This document shows, piece after piece, positions 13,530 to 22,037 of a stretch of DNA of 51,993 nucleotides. Under the pieces are notes generated by a model. The model saw only the letters and a list, made by a program, of their open reading frames with translations. It was not told the DNA's origin and searched no databases. The stretch is taken from the NCBI GenBank assembly GCA_029266495.1, contig JAQSWS010000020.1, positions 1 to 51,993 on the forward strand. Reading direction: 5' to 3'. The position numbers and the translations under genes were made by a program. This DNA is from Rariglobus sp. Its GTDB lineage: Bacteria; Verrucomicrobiota; Verrucomicrobiia; Opitutales; Opitutaceae. Each line of letters opens with the position of its first letter. Position 1 is the first letter of the stretch.

Positions 13530-13793
13530 CTAGCGCGGTCGCAATGAGAGGAACAGGGAGAGGGTCAAACCGCAGGTTGCCCATCCGATGATCCAGAGAA
13601 CGAGTCCGCCGCCGATGCCATTGGCGGCGATGGCACAGGCGAGCGCGGCGGTTTGCAGCACACCGCCGGCGATACGCAGCAGAACGCGGTGGTTGCGGGC
13701 GGCCATGCGGGGAAACGCGTGGCGATGGGCGTCCATGACGGAGGCGAAGGCCAGGAGCCCGGCGTAGTTCAGGGCGAGGGACAGCCAGATCAT
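13530..13793 (-). CDS. DUF3325 family membrane protein
   Basis: An 87-residue protein with three to four membrane spans (starting MIWLSLALNYAGLLAFASVM; later LRIAGGVLQTAALACAIAAN and WIIGWATCGLTLSLFL). DUF3325 proteins are small inner-membrane partners of PepSY proteins in ferric-siderophore utilisation loci. It overlaps the upstream PepSY gene by 4 bases (ATGA), so translation is coupled. It is the last gene of the five-gene unit that begins with the receptor at 16,605-18,869. Confidence 0.75.
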   Translation of the reverse strand: MIWLSLALNYAGLLAFASVMDAHRHAFPRMAARNHRVLLRIAGGVLQTAALACAIAANGIGGGLVLWIIGWATCGLTLSLFLSLRPR

Positions 13794-15370
13794 AAGGCGC
13801 CTCCCGGGGCGGCGTCACGGGCCCGACGCTTCGAGATTTTGAAGGCGCCATAGCCGAAGAGGGCTCCGAGCAGAAGCAGGGCGGCGGTGAAATAAACGTA
13901 GAGGCCCTCGGCGCGCGGCCAGGTGTCGAGTTGGCGGCCGGCGGTGAGCAGGTCGACCAGCGGGAGCGCCCCGAACGCGAAGGCGGCGGCGAGGAGTTGC
14001 TCTTTCCAGGCGAATTTCGCCGGGCGGGCAAACGCATGGAGCGCGGCCACGCCCCAGACGATGAGGAAGCAGGTTGTCTCAAGATCCGCGCGGCCGGCTT
14101 GCGCGGCGGGGATCAAGCGGTTGGCCCAGAGGAAGCCGGCGCAGGCGATGGGCAGGCCGGTGATGGCGGTGATGTTGAGCCGGGAAACGAGTCCGTAGCC
14201 AAAGCGTCCGCCGCGACCGGATTCGGTGAGGCGGTCTTTGCGTTTGAGGGTCCAGAGCACGAGGCCGGTGCCAACCATGGCGGCGCCCATCGTGCCCATC
14301 AGGAAGAAAAGCGCGCGCAGCGCGGGTCCGGCGAAGTGGGCGAGGTGAAGTCCGTAGAACACGCCGCGAATGCGCGTGCCGAGGCTCTTGACCGGAGGCG
14401 CGGGATTGGCGAGCGGGAGTCCGGTGAGTCCGGAGAATTTGAGGACTTCGCGGTCGGTGAAAACGTAGGAAGTCGACGGGGCGCTGTCGCGGGTGAAGGT
14501 TGCGGAGGCCTGGGGCGTGCCGCGGTGGGTGATCTCGATGCGTTTGACCGAGCGTTCGGTGCTCCAGGTTTTTTCGACGTGGGCGAGCATCAATTCGAAT
14601 TTATCCGGCGTGATCCAGGAGGCTGCATCGGGCGCGGGGGAATTCAGATTTTCCGGAGCGCGAGCAAGCTCGCGGCCTGCGACGGCGGCAGGCGCGGGTT
14701 TGGCGGGCACCAGGAATTTCGCGGCCAGCGGCATGAGCATCGGCGTGAAGATGACCAGCGCGCTGTAGCTGATCATGAGATAAAACGGCAGCGCGAGCAC
14801 GGCGGTGACGTTGTGAAAATCGAGCCACGGGCGGCGTCCATCGCGGCCGAGACGCAGCAGAAAAAGGTCTTTGAAGAAACGCCGGTGCGTGACGATGCCG
14901 CTGATGAGGGCCACGAACATGAACAACGCGGCGGTGCATGCGAGGAACCGGCCCCATGGATGCGGAAGCATCAGCTGGAAATGAAAGCGGTAGAAAAATT
15001 CGCCGCCCAAGGTGGCGCGAGGAACGGAGTTTTTTTCGCCGGGCTGGCTGACGTCCTCGTTTTTGAAACGTTTTCCGGACTGAGGATCTTCCCAGTAGAT
15101 TTTGAGTTCGCGGCTGCGATCGTCGGGCACGGAAACGAGCCAGCGCTTCGATTCGGGGGCGATCTCCTGAAGCCGTTTGAATCCGGCGCGCGCGGCGTCC
15201 GCCGGCGCGGCGACGATGGCGGTCTCGGGCTGCATCCACGCGGTGATTTCCGGGCGGAAATAGGCGGTGGTTCCGGTGATGAAGATGGCGTAGAGCACCC
15301 AGCCGAGCAGCAGGCCCGACCACGTGTGCAGCCACGTCATCGCGGAGCGGAAAGAGCGGTGCGTGCTCAT
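13790..15370 (-). CDS. PepSY-associated membrane protein (siderophore-iron utilisation)
   Basis: A 526-residue inner-membrane protein of the PiuB/FoxB-like PepSY group. The N-terminal span (TWLHTWSGLLLGWVLYAIFI) is followed by a periplasmic region, a second helix pair and a C-terminal block of four to five spans. Conserved marks include HTWSG near the start, RFHFQLMLPHPWGR, and LHLAHFAGPALR. Related proteins are proposed to help reduce or release iron from siderophores in the periplasm. It is flanked by DUF3649 upstream and DUF3325 downstream, each with a 4-base overlap. Confidence 0.88.
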   Translation of the reverse strand: MSTHRSFRSAMTWLHTWSGLLLGWVLYAIFITGTTAYFRPEITAWMQPETAIVAAPADAARAGFKRLQEIAPESKRWLVSVPDDRSRELKIYWEDPQSGKRFKNEDVSQPGEKNSVPRATLGGEFFYRFHFQLMLPHPWGRFLACTAALFMFVALISGIVTHRRFFKDLFLLRLGRDGRRPWLDFHNVTAVLALPFYLMISYSALVIFTPMLMPLAAKFLVPAKPAPAAVAGRELARAPENLNSPAPDAASWITPDKFELMLAHVEKTWSTERSVKRIEITHRGTPQASATFTRDSAPSTSYVFTDREVLKFSGLTGLPLANPAPPVKSLGTRIRGVFYGLHLAHFAGPALRALFFLMGTMGAAMVGTGLVLWTLKRKDRLTESGRGGRFGYGLVSRLNITAITGLPIACAGFLWANRLIPAAQAGRADLETTCFLIVWGVAALHAFARPAKFAWKEQLLAAAFAFGALPLVDLLTAGRQLDTWPRAEGLYVYFTAALLLLGALFGYGAFKISKRRARDAAPGGAL

Positions 15371-15684
15371 GCGGCGGGAGTGGCGCGGAGCAGCCAGGCG
15401 ACGAGTGCGAGGACGGCGGCGGGCAGGCCGATGCCCAGCCAGGCGCGCGTAGCGTTGGACGCGTAGAAGGCCCAGACGGCTGCGCCTGCATACAAAAGAA
15501 ACGCCGGCAGGGCCGCGGTGTTAACGACCTCCTCCTTGGGCAGCTCCAGCGCGCGCCCGAGCGCCACGGTGAACGCTGTGGCCAGCCCGTAGCCGCCGAC
15601 GAGCGCGGCGAGCGCGCGCGAGGCGACGGCGAACCGGTGGCGCACGGAGGAGGCGTGGCGGGAGCGGTGCGGGTGCGCGGACAT
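15367..15684 (-). CDS. DUF3649 family membrane protein
   Basis: A 105-residue protein starting MSAHPHRSRHASSVRHRFAV. Three membrane spans occur (ALAALVGGYGLATAFTVALG; ALPAFLLYAGAAVWAFYA; GIGLPAAVLALVAWLL). DUF3649 proteins regularly accompany PepSY and DUF3325 in iron uptake loci. The frame continues upstream into the heptamer repeat, giving VIGHWSLVI; the ATG after the repeat was chosen. It overlaps the PepSY gene by 4 bases. Confidence 0.75.
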   Translation of the reverse strand: MSAHPHRSRHASSVRHRFAVASRALAALVGGYGLATAFTVALGRALELPKEEVVNTAALPAFLLYAGAAVWAFYASNATRAWLGIGLPAAVLALVAWLLRATPAA

Positions 15685-15696
15685 GAGGGAGGGGGA

Positions 15697-15779
15697 AATG
15701 ACCAATGACCAATGACCAATGACCAATGACCAATGGCCAATGACCAGTGACCAATGACCAGTGACCAGTGGCCAATGAT
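15697..15779. repeat. Heptamer tandem repeat (CCAATGA)n
   Basis: About twelve units of a 7-base repeat, CCAATGA with CCAATGG and CCAGTGA variants, lie between DUF4198 and DUF3649 genes. The same repeat occurs at 26,075-26,107 inside a gene. Confidence 0.9.
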
Positions 15780-15838
15780 GGGTGGGAGGGACGGAGGCGT
15801 GGGGTGTGCGCGGCGGGCCCAGCGGGCCCGCCCTGCCT

Positions 15839-16486
15839 TCAGGCGGAGACGATGAAGCTGAGGGTGAAGACGTGGCGGATGCCCTCGTAGGCGCGGCCCT
15901 CGTGTTCGCCGGGCTTTTTCTCGACGTGGCCGACTTCGATCACGGCCTGGCCGGGCCACGGGGTCTCGATCGTGACTTTGCCGGAGGCGTCGGTCTTGAA
16001 AGTCCGGTTCCAACCGGAAGACGTGAACAGCGTGACGTCGGCCTCGGGCAGCGGGGCGCCCTTGAGGAGGAGGATGAACGTGTTGCTGTTGGCGGCGACG
16101 GGCACGAGTTCGAGGTCGAATTTCGCCGCGGTCTCGGTGCGGCCGAGCTTGGCCTGGTAGCGGGTGAGGTTCTTCCCCTTCTCCGCGAAATAAACGCTCG
16201 AGAGACGGAGGTCACCGGCGACGTTTTTGGCGGCGACGGGGAGGCGGTCGTTCTGACGCGTGACGACAAGCGCCTTGCCGTCGGCGGCGAAGGCCTGGGG
16301 CGCGGTGATGATCTTGAGGTAACCCTCCTCGGTTTCACGGAGGTTGGCGGCCCATTCGCCGAAGAACGCGGCGACTTCGCCGGTGGCGGCGTCGCGTTCG
16401 AGCCAGACGAAGTGGGCGCGGGCGGCGGTGGCGAGAACGAGGGTGGCGAGGAGAGCGGGAAGGATGCGGAGGCGGGATGTTTTCAT
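15839..16486 (-). CDS. DUF4198 exported protein
   Basis: A 215-residue protein with a signal peptide (MKTSRLRILPALLATLVLAT, cleavage after ARA) followed by HFVWLERD, the typical opening of DUF4198 mature proteins. The body holds two beta-sandwich-like parts, with TDASGKVTIETPWPGQAVIE near the end and an H-x-F tail. DUF4198 proteins are periplasmic and often sit in metal uptake operons next to TonB receptors; a metal-binding or accessory role is inferred. It follows the receptor gene after a 119-base gap with a hairpin. Confidence 0.85.
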   Translation of the reverse strand: MKTSRLRILPALLATLVLATAARAHFVWLERDAATGEVAAFFGEWAANLRETEEGYLKIITAPQAFAADGKALVVTRQNDRLPVAAKNVAGDLRLSSVYFAEKGKNLTRYQAKLGRTETAAKFDLELVPVAANSNTFILLLKGAPLPEADVTLFTSSGWNRTFKTDASGKVTIETPWPGQAVIEVGHVEKKPGEHEGRAYEGIRHVFTLSFIVSA

Positions 16487-16556
16487 GGAGAGAGGAGGGG
16501 GATTTTTTTAGCGCAAAGACGCAAGGACGCGGAGGTCGGAAAGTCCGGCAGGCGGG

Positions 16557-16592
16557 GTTCTCGTTCTCTCGAGAAATCGGGAGAACGAGAAC
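16557..16592. terminator. Intergenic hairpin after the receptor
   Basis: A perfect 12-bp inverted repeat, GTTCTCGTTCTC and its complement around a 12-base loop, lies between the receptor stop and the DUF4198 start. There is no T-run on the minus strand directly after it. It may lower expression of downstream genes or protect the receptor mRNA end. Beside it, TTTTTTTAGCGCAAAGACGC is a simple-repeat type common in many genomes. Confidence 0.5.
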
Positions 16593-16604
16593 GTGTAGGC
16601 GGGG

Positions 16605-18869
16605 TTAGTAGGACCTGCGGAGGGTGAACTGGACGGAGCGGGGTTCGCCGTAGTTCGGGTAGTCGAGGGTGGCCCAGTAGGTTTTGTCGAAGGCGTTGCG
16701 GACGCTGAGGGTGCCGGTGAAGTGATCGGTGAAACGGTAGGTCGCAAAGAAATTCACGAGGGCAAAGGGAGCCTGGCGGACTTCGGTGGGGAGTGCGGAA
16801 GGATGGGTGGTGACGACGCCGGTTTGTTCGCCCTGCCATTGAACGCCGCCGCCAACGCTGAGGCGTTTCCACTCGCCGGGGAGACGGTAGTGGGTGTTGA
16901 GCCGCACGAGGTGCTCGGGCACGTTGGCGTAGGTGAGGTCAGCGGGGTTCCGGCGAGTGTTGACGTTGGCATAGCCGAGGGTGGCGGTCCAACCCTCGGC
17001 GAGGAGGGCATGGAACTCGATTTCGACGCCGCGGCTTTCGGTGCCGTCCACGCCCATGTAGGCGTTGGTGCCGTCGGGCAGGGAGTTGGCCGGCACGGAG
17101 GGATCGAGGACGGCGTAGTTGTCCATCTTGGTTTCGAAGACGGCGAGATCGACCTCGAGACGCTTGCGGATGAGTTCCGCTTTCACGCCGGCTTCGGCGT
17201 TGGTGCCAAGGGTGGGGGAGAGGACGTCGAAGTCTTTGTCCTTCTGGGTTTGGGGGCGGAAGGTCTCGGTGTAGCTGGCGTAGGCGGCGACGGAGTCGGT
17301 GATGTCGTAAACGACACCGACGTAGGGGGTGACTTCGCCGGTGGCCTGGGCAACGCCGGTGCGACCGATATAGGTATCGGAGGTGTTGTAATTTTTGACG
17401 TAGGTTCTCCACTCACTGATGCGGGCGCCGAGGATGACGGCGACGGGATCGATGACACGGAGGCGGGTGGTGCCGTAGAAGCCGCTTTGTTCGGTGTAGG
17501 TCACGCGGCTGGCGCCGGTTTCGGTGATGACAGGGGCAGGGACGCCGCTGCCGTTGTAGTTGCGGTAATCGGGGATGTCGTAGAACCAGCTCGCGGTGCC
17601 GGCGAGGGTGGCGGCGTCGCTTTCGTGGTTGTTGGAATTCCAGCCGAAGACGAGGTCGTGTTCGCGTTCGAGGGCGGTGAATTTGCCGGACAGGTAGAGG
17701 TCGATGTTGTCGCGGACTTCCTCGGAGCGGTTGGCACCGGCGAGGAGGCGGATGCCGGTGCCGGTGGCGGGGTCGGGGAGATAATACGTGAAGGGTCCTG
17801 CGGGGGGGCCCTGGCGGCTTACGGAGTAGACGGCGAGGCGGTCGGTTTTGCCGGTGGTGCGGTTGAAGGAACCGCGGAAGTTCCAGTTTTCGCCGAGCTT
17901 TTGGTCGAGGTTGATGAAGGCGGTGCCGGACTCGCGGTTCCAGTAGGTCCAGTCGGTGGAGAAGTTGGTCGAGCGGGACAGGTGGGCCTCGGAGCCATCG
18001 GCGGCAAACCAAGGAATGGTGCCCCACATGGGATTGTCGGGTTCGTTTTTCTGGAACTGATAGCCGACACCGACGGTGGTGGTGGCGGTGAGGTCGGCTT
18101 CGAGGGAGGCGAGGAAGCCGGTGGTCTCATCGGAGTAGCGGTCGAGGAAGCTGTCGGCGGTTTCACCGAAGACGACGAAGCGGCCGCGCACGCGACCATC
18201 CGGGGTGAAAGGCGTGTTCACATCGATTTCGGTGCGGTAGAGGTCCCAGCTGCCGACGGTGCCGGCGATGGAGGCGTCGAATTCTTTGCCGGGGCGTTTA
18301 CGCTCGAGGTTGACGACGGCGGAGGGAATGCCGGCGCCGGAGATGAGGCTGTTGGCACCACGGATGACGGTCACGCTTTGGTAGAGAGCGGTGTCGTAGT
18401 CCATGTTGCTGGAGCCGCTGTAAGAAGGAATTCCGTCCACCTGGAAGTCGGTGATCTGAAAGCCGCGGGCGTAGTAGAGCGGGCGTTCGGTGTCGAAGAA
18501 GGCGGTGTGGACGCCGGTGACGTTGCGGAGGACGTCGTCCACGCTGAAGAGATTTTCCGCGAGCATTTGGTCGCGGGAGATCGTGCTGATGGACTGGGGG
18601 GTCTCGCGTTCGGTGAGGGCGAGGCGGGTGGACGTGATCGCGGGGGGCGGCGTGGTATCGGTGGCGCCGGTGATCGCGACGGGCGCGAGGAGAACGGCGT
18701 CGTTCCCGGACGCGGGGGAGGCGCTGGACGCCGGGGCGGTGCCGGAGGAGTCGGTGGCGCCGGGGGTGGTGGCGGTTTCGTCCGCGTGAAGCGCGGGGGC
18801 GAGAGTGATGAGAGCCGCGAGAACGCGGAGCAGCGTCGTCGAGTGGCCGGAGGTGATGAGCGGGGACAT
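16605..18869 (-). CDS. TonB-dependent siderophore receptor
   Basis: A 754-residue outer-membrane receptor. Signal peptide at residues 1-29 (LLRVLAALITLAPALHA). The plug domain follows, with TERETPQSISTISRDQMLAE and a DGIPSY-type segment. The C-terminal part is a 22-strand beta-barrel, ending in FTLRRSY with a terminal aromatic residue. It imports a ferric complex using TonB energy; the exact ligand cannot be read. A promoter with the shared 21-bp repeat operator lies directly upstream, and DUF4198, DUF3649, PepSY and DUF3325 genes follow. No STN domain is present, so it does not signal through a FecR partner. Confidence 0.93.
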   Translation of the reverse strand: MSPLITSGHSTTLLRVLAALITLAPALHADETATTPGATDSSGTAPASSASPASGNDAVLLAPVAITGATDTTPPPAITSTRLALTERETPQSISTISRDQMLAENLFSVDDVLRNVTGVHTAFFDTERPLYYARGFQITDFQVDGIPSYSGSSNMDYDTALYQSVTVIRGANSLISGAGIPSAVVNLERKRPGKEFDASIAGTVGSWDLYRTEIDVNTPFTPDGRVRGRFVVFGETADSFLDRYSDETTGFLASLEADLTATTTVGVGYQFQKNEPDNPMWGTIPWFAADGSEAHLSRSTNFSTDWTYWNRESGTAFINLDQKLGENWNFRGSFNRTTGKTDRLAVYSVSRQGPPAGPFTYYLPDPATGTGIRLLAGANRSEEVRDNIDLYLSGKFTALEREHDLVFGWNSNNHESDAATLAGTASWFYDIPDYRNYNGSGVPAPVITETGASRVTYTEQSGFYGTTRLRVIDPVAVILGARISEWRTYVKNYNTSDTYIGRTGVAQATGEVTPYVGVVYDITDSVAAYASYTETFRPQTQKDKDFDVLSPTLGTNAEAGVKAELIRKRLEVDLAVFETKMDNYAVLDPSVPANSLPDGTNAYMGVDGTESRGVEIEFHALLAEGWTATLGYANVNTRRNPADLTYANVPEHLVRLNTHYRLPGEWKRLSVGGGVQWQGEQTGVVTTHPSALPTEVRQAPFALVNFFATYRFTDHFTGTLSVRNAFDKTYWATLDYPNYGEPRSVQFTLRRSY

Positions 18870-18880
18870 GGAACGCCCAG

Positions 18881-18943
18881 ATTATCAAAGTGGCGTCGAG
18901 GAAAGCTTACCCGGCCTTGTGGTATGTTTGCGGAGTCTTGCGG
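18881..18943 (-). promoter_or_regulatory. Iron-island operator-promoter A
   Basis: On the plus strand the half-sites GCTTACCCGGCCTTGTGG (18,905-18,922) and GTTTGCGGAGTCTTGCGG (18,926-18,943) start 21 bases apart. On the minus strand they are followed by an 18-base spacer and GATAAT (18,886-18,881) as -10, then the receptor ATG only 12 bases further. The 21-bp direct repeat next to a -35 region is the layout expected for an AraC-family activator. Confidence 0.75.
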
Positions 18944-19001
18944 TGGAAGTGGATTGTCGCTGGCGGTTTGCGTTTTGGGCGGGCCGCCCGCGAGCGAAGG
19001 A

Positions 19002-21155
19002 TCAGAACTCGAGGGTGGTGGAGACGCGGACGGTGCGGGGCGCCCCGACGTAGTTGCTCTTCAACCAGTAGTTCTCGTTGGTGACGTTGGAGACGTTGAG
19101 GCGGAAGGTGAGCGGGAGGTCGGACACGCGGGTCTCATAACGGAAGCCGAGGTCGCCGGTGAGGAAGTCGGGGATCTTGTCGGTGTTGGTGTTATTCACG
19201 TATTGGGAGCCGGTGTAGAACAGGCCGCCGGTGAGGATGAGGCCGGAGGGTTCGCCGAGGTCGTATTCGGCGTAGAGCTTGGCGAAGAACTCGGCGACGT
19301 CCGGAGGCGTTTTGCCTTCGAAGAGGGGATTGGAGGCGTTCTCCTTGATCTTGGCATCCAGCACGGTGAAACCGCCGAGGAGAGTGAGTCGTTCGGTGGC
19401 CTGGCCGGTGGCGGTGAACTCGAAACCGCGGTGGACCTGGCGGCCGTCCTGCACGTAGACGGGCGCGGTGGGAACGGTGACGTCGTAATACTGGAGGCCC
19501 TTGTCGATTTCAAAGAGGGCTCCGGTGAAGAGAATGCCGTGAACGCGGGCCTTGGCGCCGATTTCGATCTGCTCGCTGACGAGCGGGGGCATGGTTTCGT
19601 CCGGATTGACCACGGGGAATCCGCCGAAGGTCGTGCCGGAGGTGCCGCCTTTTTCGAGGCTCTCGATGTAGCTGGCGTAGACGGAGACGGTTTCGACCGG
19701 CTTGAAGATCAGCGAGACGGTGGGGGAGACGCGGGTGTCGCGGTATTCAGCCGTGGATACACCGGCGGCGTTGAAGTCCTCGGTGTCGATCGTCGAGCGG
19801 TTGACGCCGGCCAGGGCGGACCACCGTTTCGTGAAGCGAACGTCATCGGCGAGGATGAAGTTGTGGTAGGTGGACTCGTTGGCGCGGTATTTGTCGGCGG
19901 TGGGCGGCGGGGGCAGGGCGCTGAGGTCGGGGGGATTGGAGACGTTGTAGACCGTGGGATCGTTGAGCCAGCCGGGGCCGTTGAACTGGGTGCGCTTGTT
20001 GATGTCACCGTAATAGCCGGTGGTCACGCGGTGTTCGATGGAGCCGGTGTCGAAGTTGATATCCACGAGGAGCGAGCCGCCGTCCGTGGTGACGTCGGGA
20101 TATTCCCAGTGGCCGGAGCCGATGATGTAGTCGCCCGGGGCGCCGGCGACGAAGGTGTTGTTGACGGCGAGGAGCTCGATGTTCGATTCGCGGCGGGCGT
20201 ATTTGGTGCGCAGCGTGACGTCGGGGGAAATCTCCCAGCGCAGGCCGCCGCCGACGTGATACTGGTTGGATTCGGTGAAGGAGTAGGACTGGCCGTAGTA
20301 TTCATCGGCGTCGGGCGCGTCGGGGTATTCGACGCCGGCGGTGGTGGCCCAATAGGGCTCGGTTCCCTCCATGCGGTAGTGGCTGTGGGAGGCGTCGACT
20401 TGAAGGGTGAGTGTTTCGGTGAGGTGCCAGTCGAAGGCGGCGCTGACAAACTGGCGGCGGATTGTCTGGTCCTCGACCGCGGTGTCGCCGTCCTGGCCGA
20501 GGACGTTGACGCGGTAGCCGAACTTGCCGGCGGCATCGATGGGGCCGCCGAGGTCGGCGTGGGCGTAGAGGTTGGCGCCGCTGGTGTTGCCGACGGTGAG
20601 GCGGTTGAGGCGTTCGGCAGTGGGACGTTTGAGCACGTAGTTGACGGTGCCGCCGACATTGCCGATGCCGTAGAGGAAGCCGGAGAGACCGGTGATGATC
20701 TCGACGCTTTCCTTGTCCTCGAGGTCGACGTTGACGTAGCTCTCGCTGCTGGGGATGCCGTCGATGCGCTTGGTGGAGTTGGTGCTGAAGCCGCGGAGGG
20801 TGGCCGCGGGAAAAAAGCGTGATTGCGGCGAGGTGAACTGAACAACGGGACTGAGTTTGAAAATGTCGTCCGCGGTCGCGGCCTGGGTGTTCCGGATGAG
20901 GTCGTTGGTGATGACGTTGATCGAGAAGGGCGTATCAAGGAGGTCCTTGGCGCCGAGCGGGCCGACCTGGGTCGCGGTGTCCGGCACGTAGCGGGCGCCG
21001 GTCTGCGCGGAAACCTCCACGCTCTCGAGCTGGACGACTCCTTCGCCCCGGGTGGCGGGGCCGGCCGGTTTCGCGGTGTCGGCTTGCTGGGCGGACAGGC
21101 GGGCGAGGCCGGCGACGGCGGTGGCGAGGAGGGTGAAACGAAGCGGGATGTTCAT
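19002..21155 (-). CDS. TonB-dependent siderophore receptor
   Basis: A 717-residue outer-membrane receptor. Signal peptide at residues 1-23 (RFTLLATAVAGLARLSAQ), then a TonB-box-like segment (VVQLESVEVSA), the plug (DTPFSINVITNDLIRNTQAA), and a beta-barrel ending RTVRVSTTLEF. It is closest in pattern to ferric-siderophore receptors of the 'LDTPFSINV' kind found in Verrucomicrobia and Proteobacteria. It lies downstream of the flavodoxin gene in the unit driven by promoter F. The ATG follows a sensible leader; an upstream start would add non-signal residues. Confidence 0.92.
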   Translation of the reverse strand: MNIPLRFTLLATAVAGLARLSAQQADTAKPAGPATRGEGVVQLESVEVSAQTGARYVPDTATQVGPLGAKDLLDTPFSINVITNDLIRNTQAATADDIFKLSPVVQFTSPQSRFFPAATLRGFSTNSTKRIDGIPSSESYVNVDLEDKESVEIITGLSGFLYGIGNVGGTVNYVLKRPTAERLNRLTVGNTSGANLYAHADLGGPIDAAGKFGYRVNVLGQDGDTAVEDQTIRRQFVSAAFDWHLTETLTLQVDASHSHYRMEGTEPYWATTAGVEYPDAPDADEYYGQSYSFTESNQYHVGGGLRWEISPDVTLRTKYARRESNIELLAVNNTFVAGAPGDYIIGSGHWEYPDVTTDGGSLLVDINFDTGSIEHRVTTGYYGDINKRTQFNGPGWLNDPTVYNVSNPPDLSALPPPPTADKYRANESTYHNFILADDVRFTKRWSALAGVNRSTIDTEDFNAAGVSTAEYRDTRVSPTVSLIFKPVETVSVYASYIESLEKGGTSGTTFGGFPVVNPDETMPPLVSEQIEIGAKARVHGILFTGALFEIDKGLQYYDVTVPTAPVYVQDGRQVHRGFEFTATGQATERLTLLGGFTVLDAKIKENASNPLFEGKTPPDVAEFFAKLYAEYDLGEPSGLILTGGLFYTGSQYVNNTNTDKIPDFLTGDLGFRYETRVSDLPLTFRLNVSNVTNENYWLKSNYVGAPRTVRVSTTLEF

Positions 21156-21198
21156 GGGAGCGGGAAGGGGAGGGTCGGGGAAGGCGGGAACAAAGGAG

Positions 21199-21222
21199 CC
21201 GCCGGGCGACCAAACCCGGCGG
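21199..21222 (-). terminator. Leader hairpin upstream of receptor
   Basis: CCGCCGGG and CCCGGCGG form an 8-bp stem, 44 bases upstream of the receptor start. The block resembles the terminator at 29,450-29,480 in stem, loop and upstream bases, but lacks the T-run. It may be a weak attenuator or a processed mRNA end. Confidence 0.5.
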
Positions 21223-21286
21223 CCAGTGTTGACCTTGTTGACCTTTGACCTGACGACGTCCGCCCCGTGGGCGAACGTAAGGGATG

Positions 21287-21358
21287 TTAGCGGTGGAGCA
21301 GGAGAAGGAAGGCGGTGAGGAGGGCGACGGCGCAGACGATGCAAAGGCGAACCTCCAT
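21287..21358 (-). CDS. Possible 23-residue membrane peptide
   Basis: The frame starting MEVRLCIVCAVALLTAFLLL encodes one hydrophobic helix with basic ends, like known small inner-membrane proteins. It lies 37 bases after the flavodoxin stop and 131 bases before the receptor start in the same direction. Support is limited to its hydrophobic pattern and position. Confidence 0.35.
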   Translation of the reverse strand: MEVRLCIVCAVALLTAFLLLLHR

Positions 21359-21395
21359 GCCCCGATCACCGTCGCGACCGGTGCCTTCATGGTAT

Positions 21396-21860
21396 TCAAA
21401 CCGTGGTGACGGAGGGTTCGCCGATCAACGGGAAGAGGCGGTCCGCCCATTGCGTGTAGGTCTCCTCGTAGTCGAGGTCGGCCTCGACGCGGGCGAGGAC
21501 GGGCTTCGCACCGAGGGCGGCGAGGCGTTCGTCGAGCTTGCGGGCGAAGGCGTTGAAATCGGAGTAGTCGCGATCGCCGAGCCCGAGGACGGCGTAGCGG
21601 AGGCCGGAGAGGTCGAGCGGCGCCTTTTCGAGTCCGTAGTGGAAGTCGGTCGCGTCGCTGGGCGGTTCGCCGTCGCCCCACGTGCTGACGACGAAGAGGG
21701 CGAGCGGGTGCGAGGCGAGGGTGGCGGGCTGGAGTTGGGAGATGTTGGAGACGGTGGCGGTCCAGCCTTCGGCGACGGCGCGTTCGTGGGCCTGGCGGGC
21801 GAGGGTCTCGGCGTTGCCGGTTTCGGTGGCGTAGTAGATGGCGAGGACGGGCTTGCTCAT
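21396..21860 (-). CDS. Flavodoxin-like protein
   Basis: A 154-residue cytoplasmic FMN-binding electron carrier. The N-terminus MSKPVLAIYYATETGNAETL holds the phosphate-binding loop (T-E-T-G-N-A), and FVVSTWGDGEPPSDATDFHY and LGLGDRDYSDFN form the flavin-contacting loops typical of the sulfite-reductase/MioC subfamily. It probably gives electrons for iron release from siderophores or for heme breakdown. It is the first gene after promoter F and precedes a TonB receptor. An upstream start at 21,893 would add 11 Ser/Ala-rich residues and is less likely. Confidence 0.88.
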   Translation of the reverse strand: MSKPVLAIYYATETGNAETLARQAHERAVAEGWTATVSNISQLQPATLASHPLALFVVSTWGDGEPPSDATDFHYGLEKAPLDLSGLRYAVLGLGDRDYSDFNAFARKLDERLAALGAKPVLARVEADLDYEETYTQWADRLFPLIGEPSVTTV

Positions 21861-21933
21861 GGCTGAGGAGGAGGCGTTGAGGTCGAGATTCAAAAGTGGA
21901 TGCGATGGCGCCGTGTGGACGGACGTGAGGTTG

Positions 21934-21998
21934 AAATTAACAAATGAGCGGAGCGGTTTGCTTACCCATCGTTGCGGTCATTTTGCCCATCCTTGTGT
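21934..21998 (-). promoter_or_regulatory. Iron-island operator-promoter F
   Basis: Half-sites GCTTACCCATCGTTGCGG (21,960-21,977) and TTTTGCCCATCCTTGTGT (21,981-21,998) start 21 bases apart; then a 20-base spacer and TAATTT (21,939-21,934) as -10 on the minus strand. It would drive the flavodoxin and the downstream receptor. Confidence 0.7.
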
Positions 21999-22037
21999 TG
22001 GGTTTGGAGGGCCGGGAGCGAGAGGGTCGGACGTGCG

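Noticed and set aside
13931-15466. 511-codon open frame on the plus strand
   Set aside because: It is antisense to the PepSY gene, which has clear family motifs and membrane spans.
16722-20822. Very long open frame (1,366 codons) on the plus strand
   Set aside because: It is antisense to two clear TonB receptor genes; the product is Gly/Val/Asp-rich without domains, a GC-content artefact.
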